This document shows positions 1 to 10,453 of a DNA stretch of 64,000 nucleotides, piece after piece. The stretch comes from Piscinibacter lacus (GTDB taxonomy: Bacteria; Pseudomonadota; Gammaproteobacteria; Burkholderiales; Burkholderiaceae_C): assembly GCF_016735685.1 (NCBI RefSeq), contig NZ_JAERRA010000002.1, positions 372,001-436,000 on the forward strand, written 5' to 3'. Both the position numbers and the translations under genes were made by a program. Within the stretch, counting starts at the first letter, position 1; each line of letters begins with the position of its first letter. The notes below the pieces were generated by a model. It saw only the letters and a program-made list of their open reading frames with translations, was not told where the DNA came from and did not search any database.

Positions 1-771
1 CTTCTGCGCCAAACCTTCGACCTGCAGGAGCGCCGGGGCGCCGAGCTTCAGTTCGGACAGGGCCTGGGGCGGCACGGCAACCACGGCCTCGATGCGGCGC
101 AGATCGACGATCTCGACCACCCGGGCATCCAGCGCCAGGCGCTCGCCGGGCTGGGCCAAGCGCTGCGAGACCTGGCCGCCGATGGGCGCGCGCAGCAGCG
201 CATCCTCAAGCTGGCGGCGCGACAGGTCGGCAGCCGCCTGGGCGGCCTGCAGCGCGGCGCGGGCCGCGGCGGCATTGGCGACCGAGGTGTCGAGCGCATT
301 GCGCGAAATGAAGCCCTGGCCGACCAGGGCGCGGTTGCTCTCCAGCGCGGTCTCGGCGATCTGGAGCTGGGCGGCGGCCTGGCCGGCCTGCTCCTCGGCC
401 TGGCGCAGGCGCAGGCGGCTGTCGCGCTCGTCGATGCGGCCGATCACCTGGCCGGCGCGGACGGTGTCGCCTTCGCGCACGTCCAGGCGCAGCAGCTCGC
501 CGGCCAGGCGGGCCTTGACCAAGGCGGTGTCGACGGCTTGCAACGGGCCGGACACGTCGAGGCTGCGCACCAGCTCGCGCGGCCTGGCCTCGACCCAGTC
601 ACCGGGCTGCAAGCGCAGCACGGCCGCCGCGGGGGCGGAGGCCGCGGTCGCCGCCGTGCCCGACGGGGTCGCGGGCTTGCAGGCGGCAAGCAGCAGGCCC
701 AGGGCCAGGCTGGCGGCCAGCCGCAGGCCGGGGCGCCGCAGGGCGGCGCGGCAGCGGGGCGCGGCGCTCAC
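1..771 (-). CDS. RND efflux periplasmic adaptor subunit (HlyD/AcrA family), 3' end beyond window
   Basis: This is the membrane-fusion (adaptor) subunit of a probable RND multidrug pump, linking an inner-membrane transporter to an outer-membrane channel. The GTG start at 771 overlaps the tetR stop by four bases (GTGA), which fixes the start and implies translational coupling. The N-terminus has a lipoprotein signal ending LLLAAC, so the mature protein is probably lipid-anchored. It then shows a biotinyl-lipoyl half-motif (VREGDTVRAGQVIGRID), an alpha-helical hairpin rich in Ala and Gln, the second lipoyl half (LRAPIGGQVSQR) and the start of the beta-barrel region. 257 codons are visible and the frame is open to the left edge. 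The RND pump gene presumably follows outside the window. Confidence 0.85.
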   Translation of the reverse strand, partial: MSAAPRCRAALRRPGLRLAASLALGLLLAACKPATPSGTAATAASAPAAAVLRLQPGDWVEARPRELVRSLDVSGPLQAVDTALVKARLAGELLRLDVREGDTVRAGQVIGRIDERDSRLRLRQAEEQAGQAAAQLQIAETALESNRALVGQGFISRNALDTSVANAAAARAALQAAQAAADLSRRQLEDALLRAPIGGQVSQRLAQPGERLALDARVVEIVDLRRIEAVVAVPPQALSELKLGAPALLQVEGLAQK

Positions 772-1487
772 GCGGGCCGCCGATCGGCGTCGGACGGGGC
801 GGCGGCGGGCCGGCACAGGCCGTCGAGCATCAGCTCGGCGACGCGCTCGACCACCTCGGCCGGATCGACCGGCGAGCCGAGCTGCGGGCAGCTTGTCGCG
901 GTGTGGCGCTGCATCACGAGGAAAAGCATGGGGGCCATCAGGGCGGCGATCGTGCTTTCGACCGGCATGGGGCGGAACTCGCCCCGGGCCATGCCGCGCT
1001 CCAGCACCGCGCGCCATAGGCTGCGGGCCGGCTGGATCACCTCGGCCTCGTAGAAGCTGGCGAGCTCGGGGAAGTTGCCCGCCTCGGACATCATCAACCG
1101 GCAGATGCCGCCGCAGCTTGCCTCGCCGGCATTGGCCCACCACTCGCGCAGCATCAGGCGCAGCAGCTCGGCGCTGCTGCCCTCGAAGCGCAGCACGCGG
1201 TCCATGCTTTCGGCGATTTCGCGCGAGATGTTCTGCGCGATCACGGCCTTGAGCAGGTCTTCCTTGCTGGGGTAGTAGAGGTAGAGCGTGCCCTTGGACA
1301 CGCCGGCGCGCTCGGCCACTTCCTCGGTGCGGGTGGCAGCGAAGCCCTTCTCGACAAAGAGCGCCAGGGCGGCGTCGAGCAGCTCCTGCGGGCGGGCGGC
1401 CTTGCGCCGCTGGCGGGCCGGCATGCCTTCGGCGGCTCGCTCCGCAGCGGGCTGCGAGGCGGCGGACGGTGGGGCGGACAGGCTCAT
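768..1487 (-). CDS. TetR/AcrR family transcriptional regulator
   Basis: A 239-residue TetR-type repressor. The helix-turn-helix lies at about residues 36-82 (ALFVEKGFAATRTEEVAERAGVSKGTLYLYYPSKEDL), the classical TetR signature, followed by a helical ligand and dimerisation domain. It is the first gene of a leftward unit with the RND adaptor downstream (4-base overlap) and is divergent from the MacA/MacB-type exporter. A palindrome 56 bases upstream of its start is the likely operator, so autoregulation and control of both efflux units are inferred. The N-terminal 25 residues are Ala/Pro-rich. The inducer is unknown. Confidence 0.88.
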   Translation of the reverse strand: MSLSAPPSAASQPAAERAAEGMPARQRRKAARPQELLDAALALFVEKGFAATRTEEVAERAGVSKGTLYLYYPSKEDLLKAVIAQNISREIAESMDRVLRFEGSSAELLRLMLREWWANAGEASCGGICRLMMSEAGNFPELASFYEAEVIQPARSLWRAVLERGMARGEFRPMPVESTIAALMAPMLFLVMQRHTATSCPQLGSPVDPAEVVERVAELMLDGLCRPAAAPSDADRRPA

Positions 1488-1542
1488 GGGGACGGGACAG
1501 TCTCAAGATGTGGCGGCACAAGGCGACCACCGGCTGACGATT

Positions 1543-1562
1543 TACTGACTATTTGGTCAGTA
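1543..1562. promoter_or_regulatory. Palindromic TetR-type operator candidate
   Basis: Two 7-base arms, TACTGAC and GTCAGTA, form a perfect inverted repeat around a 6-base AT-rich core. It lies between the divergent tetR and macA-like starts, 56 bases from tetR. Size and symmetry fit TetR-family operators. The site would overlap the tetR promoter; whether it also controls the exporter is inferred. Confidence 0.6.
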
Positions 1563-1684
1563 TGGTGCCCTGCGCGCCGGCCGGGGTCAAACCGTCATGC
1601 TTGCGGCCCAGGGCCGCGCAGGGTCAAGCCGGCGGGGGGGCTTGCAGGGGCTTCCTAGAATGGACCGACCATGAAAGGCCGTGC

Positions 1685-3094
1685 ATGAGGAGCTGGACCG
1701 CGAAGTTGGGAGGCCTGTTGCTGCTGGTCGCCCTGGGGCTTGCCGCATGGTGGGCCTGGCCCGGCCCCGCCGGCCCGGTGACGGACTGGCGCACGGCAGC
1801 CGTCGAGCGCGGCCCCCTGGAAGCGGTGGTCTCGGCCACCGGCACCGTTAATCCGGTGTTGTCGGTGAACGTCGGCAGCCAGGTGTCCGGCCAGCTCGCC
1901 GAGGTGCGGGCCGACTTCAACACCGAGGTGCGCGAGGGCGAGGTCATCGCCCGCATCGACCCCAAGACCTTCGAGCTGCGGGTGCAGCAGGCCCGTGCCG
2001 ACCTGGAAGCCGCCAAGGCCCAGGCCGGCACCGCCCTGGCCGGCGTGGCTGCCGCCGAGGCCAATGCCGCCCGCGCCCGGCTGGAAGCGCAGAACGCTGA
2101 GCGCGACCTGGCCCGCCGCCGCGGCCTGCTCGACCAGGGCTTCATCTCGCCGGCCGAATTCGACACCGCCGCCAACCTGGCCGCCACCCTGGCCGAGGCC
2201 GCCCGCGCCGCCGAGGCGCAGACCGGCGTCGCCCGCGCCCAGGCCGACAGCGCGCGGGCTGCGATCCGCCAGCGCGAATCGGTGGTGGCCTCGGCCGAGG
2301 TCGACCTGGGCCGCACGGTGATCCGCTCGCCCGTCAATGGCGTGGTCATCAAGCGCAGCGTCAGCGTCGGCCAGACGGTGGCCGCCAGCCTGCAAGCGCC
2401 CGAGCTGTTCATCATCGCCCGCAACCTGCGCGACATGCAGGTCGAGGTCTCGGTCGACGAGGCCGACATCGGCCGCGTGCAGCCCGGCCAGGCGGCCAGC
2501 TTCACCGTCGACACCTACCCCGACCAGACCCATCTGGGCGAGGTGGCCCAGGTGCGCAAATCGGCCAACAACGTGCAGAACGTCATCACCTACACGGCGG
2601 TGGTGCGCTTTGCCAATCCCGACGGCCGCTTGCTGCCCGGCATGACGGCCAATGTGCGCATCGCCACCGACCGCCGCGATGCCGCGCTGAAAGTGCCCAA
2701 TGCCGCGCTGCGGGTGAAGGTGCCCAAGGCGCTGCTGCCGCCTGTCGCCTCCTCGGCCGGCGCCTCGGCCCCGGCCCGGCCCGGCCGTGCCGAGCGCCCA
2801 CCGGCCGAGCCGAGCCGCGGCAGCCTGAACCGCGGCCGCGTCTGGCGCCTGCTGCCCGACGGCACGCCGCAGGAAGTGCGCGTGCGCCTGGGCCTGAGCG
2901 ACGGCAGCAGCACCGAGGTGCTGCCCATCGAGCCGGCCCCGCCCGGCGCCCCGGCGCCGCTGCAGGAAGGCGATGCCGTGCTGGTGGCCTCGCCGCCCGC
3001 GCCGGAGAACGCGCCCGGCCTGCTCAACCAGCTCTTCGGCGGCCAGGCCGCGCAGGCGCCCCAGCCGGCCGGCGCGCCGCGGGTGCGCTTCTGA
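1685..3094 (+). CDS. MacA-like efflux periplasmic adaptor (HlyD family)
   Basis: The adaptor of a MacAB-TolC-type ABC exporter, 469 residues. The ATG at 1685 is chosen because it begins a single N-terminal membrane anchor (about residues 8-25) and has an AAAGG element just upstream; an in-frame TTG at 1553 would add 44 non-family residues and overlap the operator. Visible parts are the lipoyl half-motifs (DFNTEVREGEVIARIDP and IRSPVNGVVIKRSVSVGQTV), a coiled-coil hairpin between them, and a beta-barrel/membrane-proximal domain. A Pro/Ala-rich insertion near residue 360 and a C-terminal Pro-rich tail are unusual. It is followed after 8 bases by its ATPase. Confidence 0.87.
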   Translation: MRSWTAKLGGLLLLVALGLAAWWAWPGPAGPVTDWRTAAVERGPLEAVVSATGTVNPVLSVNVGSQVSGQLAEVRADFNTEVREGEVIARIDPKTFELRVQQARADLEAAKAQAGTALAGVAAAEANAARARLEAQNAERDLARRRGLLDQGFISPAEFDTAANLAATLAEAARAAEAQTGVARAQADSARAAIRQRESVVASAEVDLGRTVIRSPVNGVVIKRSVSVGQTVAASLQAPELFIIARNLRDMQVEVSVDEADIGRVQPGQAASFTVDTYPDQTHLGEVAQVRKSANNVQNVITYTAVVRFANPDGRLLPGMTANVRIATDRRDAALKVPNAALRVKVPKALLPPVASSAGASAPARPGRAERPPAEPSRGSLNRGRVWRLLPDGTPQEVRVRLGLSDGSSTEVLPIEPAPPGAPAPLQEGDAVLVASPPAPENAPGLLNQLFGGQAAQAPQPAGAPRVRF

Positions 3095-3102
3095 GCCCGG
3101 CC

Positions 3103-3851
<749 letters not shown>

Positions 3852-3855
<4 letters not shown>

Positions 3856-5084
3856 GCCTGTGGGCCGCCTTCCGCGCCGCCTGGCGCGCGCTGCAGGCCA
3901 ACTGGCTTCGCAGCGCGCTGACCATGCTGGGCATCGTGATCGGCGTGGCCGCCGTCATCACCCTGGTGGCGATCGGCGGCGGCGCGCAGGCGCGGGTGGC
4001 CGAGCACATCCGCTCGGTCGGCGCCAACCTGCTGCTGATCGTGCCGGGCGCGCTCAACACCGGCGGCGTGCGCGGCGGCGCGGCCACCAGCCCGCGGCTG
4101 ACCGAGGACGATGCCCGCGCCATCGCCCGCGAGGTGCAGGGCGTGGCCGTGGCCAGCCCCTCGGTCTCGGGCAATGTGCAGGTGGTGGCCGGCAATGCCA
4201 ACTGGGCGACGCGGGCGCATGGCATCGGATTCGGCCACCTGGAGGCACGCGACTGGCCGCTGGCCGAGGGCCGCATGTTCGACGTCGGCGAGATGAACGG
4301 CTCGGCCAAGGTCGCGATCCTCGGCCGCACGGTGGCGCGCGAGCTGTTCGGCGAGGAATCGCCCATCGGCCGCAGCCTGCGCGTGAACCAGGTGCCGATG
4401 CGCATCATCGGCGTGCTCGACCGCAAGGGCCAGAACGCCAGCGGCGAGGACCAGGACGACACCGTGCTGCTGCCGATCTCCACCTTCCGCAACCGCATCC
4501 ACCGCTGGCTGGCCGGGCCGCAGAAGCGTGTCTACGTGATCAGCGTCAAGGTCGAGGAAGGCTGGAGCTTCGACAGCGTGCAGCAGGAAATCGCCAGCCT
4601 GCTGCGCCAGCGCTACAAGCTGCAAGCCGGCGAGCCCGACAGCTTCGTGCTGCGCAACCTCAGCGAGGTGCTGGAGGCCGAGCAGGCCTCGGGCCGGGTG
4701 ATGACGCTGATGCTGGCCGCGGTGGCCGGCGTGAGCCTGCTGGTGGGCGGCATCGGCATCATGAACATCATGCTGGTGAGCGTGACCGAGCGCACCCGCG
4801 AGATCGGCCTGCGCATGGCCGTGGGCGCGCGCAGCCGCGACATCCTGGCGCAGTTCCTGATCGAGGCGGTGGTGCTCAGCCTGGCCGGCGGCGCGGCCGG
4901 CATCCTGATCGGCGCCGGGGCCAGCGCGCTGATCGGACAACTGGCCGACTGGCCCATCGTGCTGGGCGGCGGGCCGGTGCTGCTGGCCGTCGGCTTCTCG
5001 GCGGCGGTCGGCATGTTCTTCGGCTACTACCCGGCGCGGCGGGCGGCGGCCCTGCTGCCGATCGAGGCCCTGCGTCACGAATGA
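3852..5084 (+). CDS. ABC transporter permease (MacB type, FtsX family)
   Basis: The membrane subunit of the split MacB-like exporter, 410 residues. It has the usual topology: one N-terminal membrane helix ([26 protein letters not shown]), a MacB periplasmic core domain of about 230 residues, then three C-terminal helices including the conserved [24 protein letters not shown] segment. The preceding adaptor and ATPase complete an inner-membrane exporter that would use a TolC-like channel encoded elsewhere. The substrate (macrolide, siderophore or lipopeptide) cannot be told from sequence. Confidence 0.92.
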
Positions 5085-5120
5085 GCCGGCGCAGGCCGCG
5101 GGCGCCGCCCCGGCCCATCC

Positions 5121-5147
5121 CATAATCGGCCGCCACCCCGAGGAGAG
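5121..5147 (+). promoter_or_regulatory. phaR -10-like box and strong ribosome binding site
   Basis: CATAAT at 5121-5126 resembles a sigma-70 -10 box in otherwise GC-rich sequence, and AGGAGAG at 5141-5147 is a strong Shine-Dalgarno four bases before the phaR ATG at 5152. No clear -35 element was seen. Confidence 0.4.
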
Positions 5148-5151
5148 CCCC

Positions 5152-5790
5152 ATGGCGACCACGCGCAAAGCCCGCAGCACCGCACGTCCCGACGAAGAGG
5201 CCGGCGAGGACAGCCTGCCGCCCGAGGCCGAAGCCCCCGGCGCCGAGGCCGCCGCAGGCGACCTGCGGGTGCTCAAGAAATACCCCAACCGCCGGCTCTA
5301 CGACACCCGGATCAGCGGCTACATCACCCTGGCCGATGTGAAGCAGATGGTGCTCGACCATGAGCGCTTCATCGTGCGCGACGCCAAGACCGGCGAGGAC
5401 CTGACCCGCAGCATCCTGCTGCAGATCATCCTGGAAGAGGAATCGGGCGGCCTGCCCATGTTCAGCGAGCAGATGCTGGCCCAGGTGATCCGCTACTACG
5501 GCCACACCATGCAGGGCCTGATGGGCAACTACCTCGAACAGACCATGCAGTCCTTCGTCGAGTTGCAGAACCGCTTTGCCGATCAGCTTCGCGCCGGCGG
5601 CCCGCCGCCCGGTGCCGAGGCCTGGGCGCCCTTCATGAACCTGCAGAACCCGCTGATGCAGAACCTGATGGGCCCCTACCTGGACTCGTCCAAGACCCTG
5701 TTCCAGCAGATGCAGGAACAGATGCAGAAGCAGACCGAAACCCTGTTCGGTGGTCGCTTCCCCGGCGCGCCCGGCGGCAGCGGGCGCTGA
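5152..5790 (+). CDS. phaR: Polyhydroxyalkanoate synthesis repressor PhaR
   Basis: A 212-residue regulator of PHA (bioplastic granule) metabolism. PhaR-family proteins bind phasin promoters and PHA granules. The DNA-binding domain is seen at about residues 40-100 ([26 protein letters not shown]), followed by the PHB-accumulation region ([30 protein letters not shown]). The C-terminus is rich in Gln and Met and probably helical, with a Gly-rich tail. No phaC, phaA or phaB gene is nearby. The 3-hydroxybutyrate dehydrogenase at 25.4 kb is the only other PHA-linked gene in the window. Confidence 0.95.
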   Translation: MATTRKARSTARPDEEAGEDSLPPEAEAPGAEAAAGDLRVLKKYPNRRLYDTRISGYITLADVKQMVLDHERFIVRDAKTGEDLTRSILLQIILEEESGGLPMFSEQMLAQVIRYYGHTMQGLMGNYLEQTMQSFVELQNRFADQLRAGGPPPGAEAWAPFMNLQNPLMQNLMGPYLDSSKTLFQQMQEQMQKQTETLFGGRFPGAPGGSGR

Positions 5791-5811
5791 AGGCGCCGGG
5801 CGCCGGCCGGA

Positions 5812-6333
5812 TCAGCGCTCGCTCAGCTTCTTGAGGTTTTCGAGACCGGCCTTGAAGACGCCGGCGATGGCGGCCTTGGCGCTGTCATCGTCCTGGCCGG
5901 CGGCCGGGGTCTTGCCCGGGTCCTTGCGCTTGAAGGTGCTGCGCCAGGTGACGACGGTCTTGCCGTCGACGGCCTTCAGGCTCAGCGTGGCCGCGTAGTC
6001 GCGCACGGGCAGCACGCTCTCGGTGATCTTGTAGCGCAGGCTGAAGGCCGCGGCGTCGTACTCGGTCAGGATCTCGTCGATCGTGCCGCCGTCCTTCAGG
6101 GTGATGCGGCGCGCGGCGCCGACCTGGTTGTTGCTGCCGGCGGTGATCTCGGTCTTGCCCACGGCCGGATGCCAGCCCAGGTCGCCGAAGTTGCCGGCGC
6201 GGCTCCAGACCGCCTCGATCGGGGCATTGATCTCGATCGAGTCCTTGTAGCGGATGGTTTCGTCGACCGCCGCCTGGACCAGCCAGGGCAGGGCCAGCAT
6301 CGTCAGCAGCATCGCGGCACGGGTGAGTTTCAT
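5812..6333 (-). CDS. SRPBCC family protein, secreted (polyketide cyclase/MxaD-like)
   Basis: A 173-residue exported protein with a Sec signal peptide (residues 1 to about 21, ending VQAA) followed by one START/SRPBCC lipid-binding fold. This is shown by the N-terminal strand [26 protein letters not shown] and the later [19 protein letters not shown]. Relatives are annotated MxaD or polyketide cyclase/dehydrase, and the ligand is unknown. It is transcribed convergently with phaR and divergently from rimO. No specific role can be assigned. Confidence 0.8.
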   Translation of the reverse strand: MKLTRAAMLLTMLALPWLVQAAVDETIRYKDSIEINAPIEAVWSRAGNFGDLGWHPAVGKTEITAGSNNQVGAARRITLKDGGTIDEILTEYDAAAFSLRYKITESVLPVRDYAATLSLKAVDGKTVVTWRSTFKRKDPGKTPAAGQDDDSAKAAIAGVFKAGLENLKKLSER

Positions 6334-6524
6334 CGGGGTCTCGTGGGAAGTTCTGGGTGGGGAAGGCCGGCCGGCCGCCAGCGCGGCCGGGCGGGGCGCA
6401 ATCTACCCTGCCCCTGCGTGGGAGGCCTTCCCGCCGGGCCTCAGGACGAACCCGGAGGCCAGCCCAGCCGCAGGCCGCGGACCGTGCACGGCGGCCATGG
6501 GCCCGCCTCGGCCAAAATCCCCCG

Positions 6525-7931
6525 ATGCCTGATGCCGACGCCCCCCTCGCCCCCACCCCGGCCCCCGTGGCCGGCCCGACGCCGACCATCGGCTTCGTCA
6601 GCCTCGGCTGCCCCAAGGCACTGACCGATGCCGAGCTGATCCTGACCCGGCTCTCGGCCGAGGGCTACCGCACCAGCAAAAGCTATGCGGGCGCCGACCT
6701 GGTCATCGTCAACACCTGCGGCTTCATCGACGCGGCCGTGCAGGAAAGCCTGGACGCCATCGGCGAGGCCCTGGCCGAGAACGGCAAGGTGGTGGTCACC
6801 GGCTGCCTCGGCGCCAAGGCCGGCGCGGACGGCGGCAACCTGGTTCAGCAGGTCCACCCCAAGGTGCTGGCCGTCACCGGCCCGCATGCCACCGACGAGG
6901 TGCTGGACGCCGTCCACGCCCACCTGCCCAAGCCGCACGATCCCTTCATGGACCTGGTGCCCCCGCAGGGCATCAAGCTGACCCCCCGGCACTACGCCTA
7001 CCTGAAGATCAGCGAAGGCTGCAACCACCGCTGCACCTTCTGCATCATCCCCAGCATGCGCGGCGACCTGGTCAGCCGCCCGATCGGCGATGTGCTGAAC
7101 GAGGCCCGCGCCCTGTTCGAGGGCGGCGTGAAGGAGCTGCTGGTCGTCAGCCAGGACACCTCGGCCTACGGCGTCGACACCCAGTACCGCACCGGCTTCT
7201 GGGATGGCAAGCCGGTCAAGACGCGGCTGCACGACCTGGTCGAGCAGCTCGGCCTGCTGGCCGAGCCCTATGGCGCCTGGGTGCGGCTGCACTATGTCTA
7301 TCCCTATCCGCATGTCGACGGCGTGCTGCCGCTGATGGCCGGCGGCCGCGTGCTGCCCTATCTGGACGTGCCCTTCCAGCACAGCCACCCGGACGTGCTC
7401 AAGCGCATGAAGCGCCCGGCCAGCGGCGAGCGCAACCTGGAGCGCTTGCAGGCCTGGCGCGAGGCCTGCCCGCAGCTCATCGTGCGCTCGACCTTCATCG
7501 CCGGCTTCCCCGGCGAGACCGAGGCCGAGTTCCAGCACCTGCTGGACTTCCTGCAGGACGCGCAGATCGACCGCGCCGGCTGCTTCGCCTACTCGCCCGT
7601 CACCGGCGCCGCGGCCAATGCCCTGCCCGGCGCCCTGCCGGATGCCCTGCGCGAGGAGCGCCGCGCCCGCTTCATGGCCGTGGCCGAAGCCGTCTCGGCC
7701 GCGAAGCTGCAAGCCCGGGTGGGCGCCACCATGCAGGTGCTGGTCGACCAGGCCAAGGCCCTGGGCAAGCAGGGCGGCCTGGGCCGCACGTATGCCGATG
7801 CGCCGGAGATCGACGGCGTGGTCCACCTGCTGCCGCCGGCCAAGGCCAGCAAGAGCTACAAGGTCGGCGACTTCGTGAAGGCGCGCATCGTGTCCACCCG
7901 CGGGCACGACCTGGTCGGCGAGATCGTCTGA
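6525..7931 (+). CDS. rimO: Ribosomal protein S12 methylthiotransferase RimO
   Basis: A radical-SAM enzyme that adds a methylthio group to a conserved Asp of ribosomal protein S12. The ATG at 6525 gives 468 residues. It has the N-terminal UPF0004 domain with cluster cysteines C29, C65 and C94, the radical-SAM motif C166-x3-C170-x2-C173 (CNHRCTFC), and a C-terminal TRAM domain ending GHDLVGEIV. The [11 protein letters not shown] start distinguishes RimO from MiaB. metC starts 12 bases after its stop. An Ala/Pro-rich extension of about 20 residues precedes the core. Confidence 0.96.
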   Translation: MPDADAPLAPTPAPVAGPTPTIGFVSLGCPKALTDAELILTRLSAEGYRTSKSYAGADLVIVNTCGFIDAAVQESLDAIGEALAENGKVVVTGCLGAKAGADGGNLVQQVHPKVLAVTGPHATDEVLDAVHAHLPKPHDPFMDLVPPQGIKLTPRHYAYLKISEGCNHRCTFCIIPSMRGDLVSRPIGDVLNEARALFEGGVKELLVVSQDTSAYGVDTQYRTGFWDGKPVKTRLHDLVEQLGLLAEPYGAWVRLHYVYPYPHVDGVLPLMAGGRVLPYLDVPFQHSHPDVLKRMKRPASGERNLERLQAWREACPQLIVRSTFIAGFPGETEAEFQHLLDFLQDAQIDRAGCFAYSPVTGAAANALPGALPDALREERRARFMAVAEAVSAAKLQARVGATMQVLVDQAKALGKQGGLGRTYADAPEIDGVVHLLPPAKASKSYKVGDFVKARIVSTRGHDLVGEIV

Positions 7932-7943
7932 ACCGCGCCTGCC

Positions 7944-9215
7944 ATGGCTGACACCCTGCCGCCGGATCAGCCGGCCAATGCTCCGGCCGACCCCGCGGCC
8001 GACCCCACGGCGCCCGGCCCGGCCACCCGCCTGATCCACCACCCCTACCGCGCGCCGGCCGGCTTCGAATCGCCGGCCGTGCCGGTGGCCAAGGCCTCCA
8101 CCGTCTTCTTCGACAGCGTGGCGGCGATGCGCTCGACCCGCTGGGCCGACAAGTCCGGCTACACCTACGGCCTGCACGGCACGCCGACCAGCTTCACCCT
8201 GGAAGCGCGGCTGGCCACGCTGGAGGGCGCGTCCCATGTGCTGCTGGCGCCCAGCGGCCTGGCCGCCATCGCCCTGGTCGATCAGGCCCTGCTCGGCCCT
8301 GGCGACACCCTGCTGCTGCCGGACAACGTGTATGCGCCCAGCCGCAACCTGGCCGAGCATGAGCTCAAGCGCTGGGGCATCACCACCCTCACGTACGACC
8401 CGCTCGATGCCGAGGCCTTCGGCCGCCTGCTGGGGCCTTCGACCCGGCTGATCTGGCTGGAGGCGGCCGGCTCGGTGACGCTGGAGTTCCCGGACCTGCG
8501 CGGCCTGCTGGCCACGGCGCGGCGCCTGGCGCCGCAGGCCGTGATCGCGCTGGACAACACCTGGGGCGCCGGCCTGGCCTTCGATGCCTTTGACCTGGGC
8601 GAGGGCCTGAGCGCGGACCTCACCGTGCACGCCCTCACCAAATACCCGGCCGGCGGCGGCGATCTGTTGATGGGCTCCATCGCCTGCCGCGATGCCGAGC
8701 TGCATGCGCGCCTGGCCGCGGCCCACGGGCGACTGGGCCTGGGCGTGGGCGCCAACGATGTCGAGGCCGTGCTGCGCGGCCTGCCCAGCCTGCCGCTGCG
8801 CTATGCCGCCCAGGACGCCACTGCCCGCGCCCTGGCCGCGCACTGCGCGGCGCAGGCTGCCCGGCCCGGCAGCCTGATCCGCCGCGTGCTGCACCCGGCC
8901 CGGCCGGACAGCCCCGGCCATGCCCACTGGGCCGCGCTGTGCCGCGCGGCGGCCGGCCTGCTGACGCTGGAATTCGCGCCCGAGGCGGCCGAGGGCCCGC
9001 GCCGTGCCGAGCGCTTCGTCGAGGCGCTGCGCCACTTCCGCATCGGCTATTCCTGGGGCGGGCCGCTCAGCCTGGCCGTGCCCTACGAGCCGGCGCAGAT
9101 CCGCCCGGCCGGCTCGCCCTACCGCGGCCCGCTGGTGCGGCTGTGCATCGGCCTGGAAGACGTGGCGGACCTGATCGCCGACGTCGACCAGGCCCTGGCC
9201 CAGGCCGCGCGGTGA
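7944..9215 (+). CDS. metC: Cystathionine beta-lyase (PLP-dependent Cys/Met metabolism enzyme)
   Basis: This enzyme cleaves cystathionine to homocysteine, pyruvate and ammonia in methionine synthesis. 423 residues; the PLP-binding lysine is K233 in HALTKYPAGGGDLLMG, with YTYGLHGTPTSFTLEARLA and ALDNTWGAG as further family blocks. The lack of a His-rich gamma-synthase signature and the AGSVTLEFPDL segment favour beta-lyase. It starts 12 bases after rimO and its TGA overlaps the next gene's GTG start (GTGA), so the three are probably co-transcribed. A residual alternative is a related C-S lyase. Confidence 0.9.
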   Translation: MADTLPPDQPANAPADPAADPTAPGPATRLIHHPYRAPAGFESPAVPVAKASTVFFDSVAAMRSTRWADKSGYTYGLHGTPTSFTLEARLATLEGASHVLLAPSGLAAIALVDQALLGPGDTLLLPDNVYAPSRNLAEHELKRWGITTLTYDPLDAEAFGRLLGPSTRLIWLEAAGSVTLEFPDLRGLLATARRLAPQAVIALDNTWGAGLAFDAFDLGEGLSADLTVHALTKYPAGGGDLLMGSIACRDAELHARLAAAHGRLGLGVGANDVEAVLRGLPSLPLRYAAQDATARALAAHCAAQAARPGSLIRRVLHPARPDSPGHAHWAALCRAAAGLLTLEFAPEAAEGPRRAERFVEALRHFRIGYSWGGPLSLAVPYEPAQIRPAGSPYRGPLVRLCIGLEDVADLIADVDQALAQAAR

Positions 9216-10390
9216 GGCCCGCGCCCGCCGAAGCCGCCGCCCGCCAGCCCCTGATCGACGCGCTGAAGGTGGGCGCGGCCCAGCTCATCGTGCTGCATCA
9301 CCTGGCCTTCTACGGGCCGATGTCCGAGCATGCCGCCGTGCTGGCGCCGGCCCTGCTGGCCTGGCTGGGCGACCCTGCCCGTCAGGCGGTGCAGGTCTTC
9401 CTCGTCGTCGGCGGCGCGCTGGCGGCCCGGGGCCTGGCGCCGGGCGGCCGGCTGGCGGCGGGCGGGCCCTCGCTGCCGCGGCGCCTGCTGCTGCGCTACC
9501 TGCGGCTGGGCTGGCCACTGGCCGTGACCCTGATGCTGGCCCTGGTCTGCGCGGCCCTGGCGCGGCGTCTGGCCGATCTGGACCATGTGCCCGATGCCGC
9601 CGAGCTGGGCGAGATCCTCGTCCACCTGCTGCTGCTGCAAGACCTGCTGGGCGTGGAGGCGCTCTCGGCCGGCGTCTGGTACGTGGCCATCGACGTGCAG
9701 CTCTACGCCCTGCTGCTCGCCGCCCTGGGCCTGGGCGCGAAGCTGGATGCCGCCTGGGCCGCGCGCGCGCCGGCCGCGGCCTGGCGGCCGGCCACCGCGC
9801 CGCTGCTGATGGCGGCCGGCACCCTGGCCTCGCTGCTGGTCTTCAACCGCGACAGCGACTGGGACGTGGCCGCGCCCTACTTCCTCGGCGCCTACGGCCT
9901 GGGCGTGCTGGCGGCCTGGTGGGGGCCGGGGCTGCGCGGTTCGTGGCGGCGCCAGCTTGGCCTGGGCCTGCTGGCCGGCGGCGTGGCCCTGGCGCTGTGG
10001 CTGGACTTCCGCAGCCGCCTGGCCCTGGCCGCGGCCGTGGCCCTGCTGCTGGTGCTGGCGCCGGTGCTGCGCTTGGGGCTGGACCGGGGGCGGCAGCGCG
10101 CAGGGGCCGGCTTGGCGGAGTGCGGCCGGCTGGGCGCCCGACTGCGCCGCTGGCTGGCCGCGCAGTCGGGCGCCAGCTATGCGCTCTTCCTCGTCCACTA
10201 CCCGGTGCTGATGCTGGTCGGCGCGGCCTTCGCGCGCTGGGTGCCGGCGCAGTCCGCCGGGCTGCATGCCCTGGGCCTGCTGGCTGCATGGGGGTTGAGC
10301 CTGGCGCTGGCGCCGCGCTTCCACCGCCAGGTCGAGCAGCCGGGCCTGCGCTGGATCGGCCGCCACCTGGCCGCGACGCGGGCGGCCTGA
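9212..10390 (+). CDS. Membrane acyltransferase family protein (acyltransferase 3-like)
   Basis: A 392-residue polytopic membrane protein with about ten hydrophobic helices. Its N-terminal KVGAAQLIVLHHLAFYGPM matches the start of acyltransferase-3 enzymes, where an invariant His sits in the first helix. Such enzymes O-acylate surface glycans or other extracytoplasmic acceptors. The GTG at 9212 overlaps the metC stop by four bases. The C-terminal helices include SGASYALFLVHYPVLMLVGA, a hallmark of the family. Acceptor and donor are unknown, and no polysaccharide cluster is adjacent. Confidence 0.78.
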   Translation: MRPAPAEAAARQPLIDALKVGAAQLIVLHHLAFYGPMSEHAAVLAPALLAWLGDPARQAVQVFLVVGGALAARGLAPGGRLAAGGPSLPRRLLLRYLRLGWPLAVTLMLALVCAALARRLADLDHVPDAAELGEILVHLLLLQDLLGVEALSAGVWYVAIDVQLYALLLAALGLGAKLDAAWAARAPAAAWRPATAPLLMAAGTLASLLVFNRDSDWDVAAPYFLGAYGLGVLAAWWGPGLRGSWRRQLGLGLLAGGVALALWLDFRSRLALAAAVALLLVLAPVLRLGLDRGRQRAGAGLAECGRLGARLRRWLAAQSGASYALFLVHYPVLMLVGAAFARWVPAQSAGLHALGLLAAWGLSLALAPRFHRQVEQPGLRWIGRHLAATRAA

Positions 10391-10453
10391 GGGCGGGACA
10401 GCTGGCTGCCCTCACCGCCGGCACCCTCCGCCCGGCAGCGCCGGGAGCCGGCC

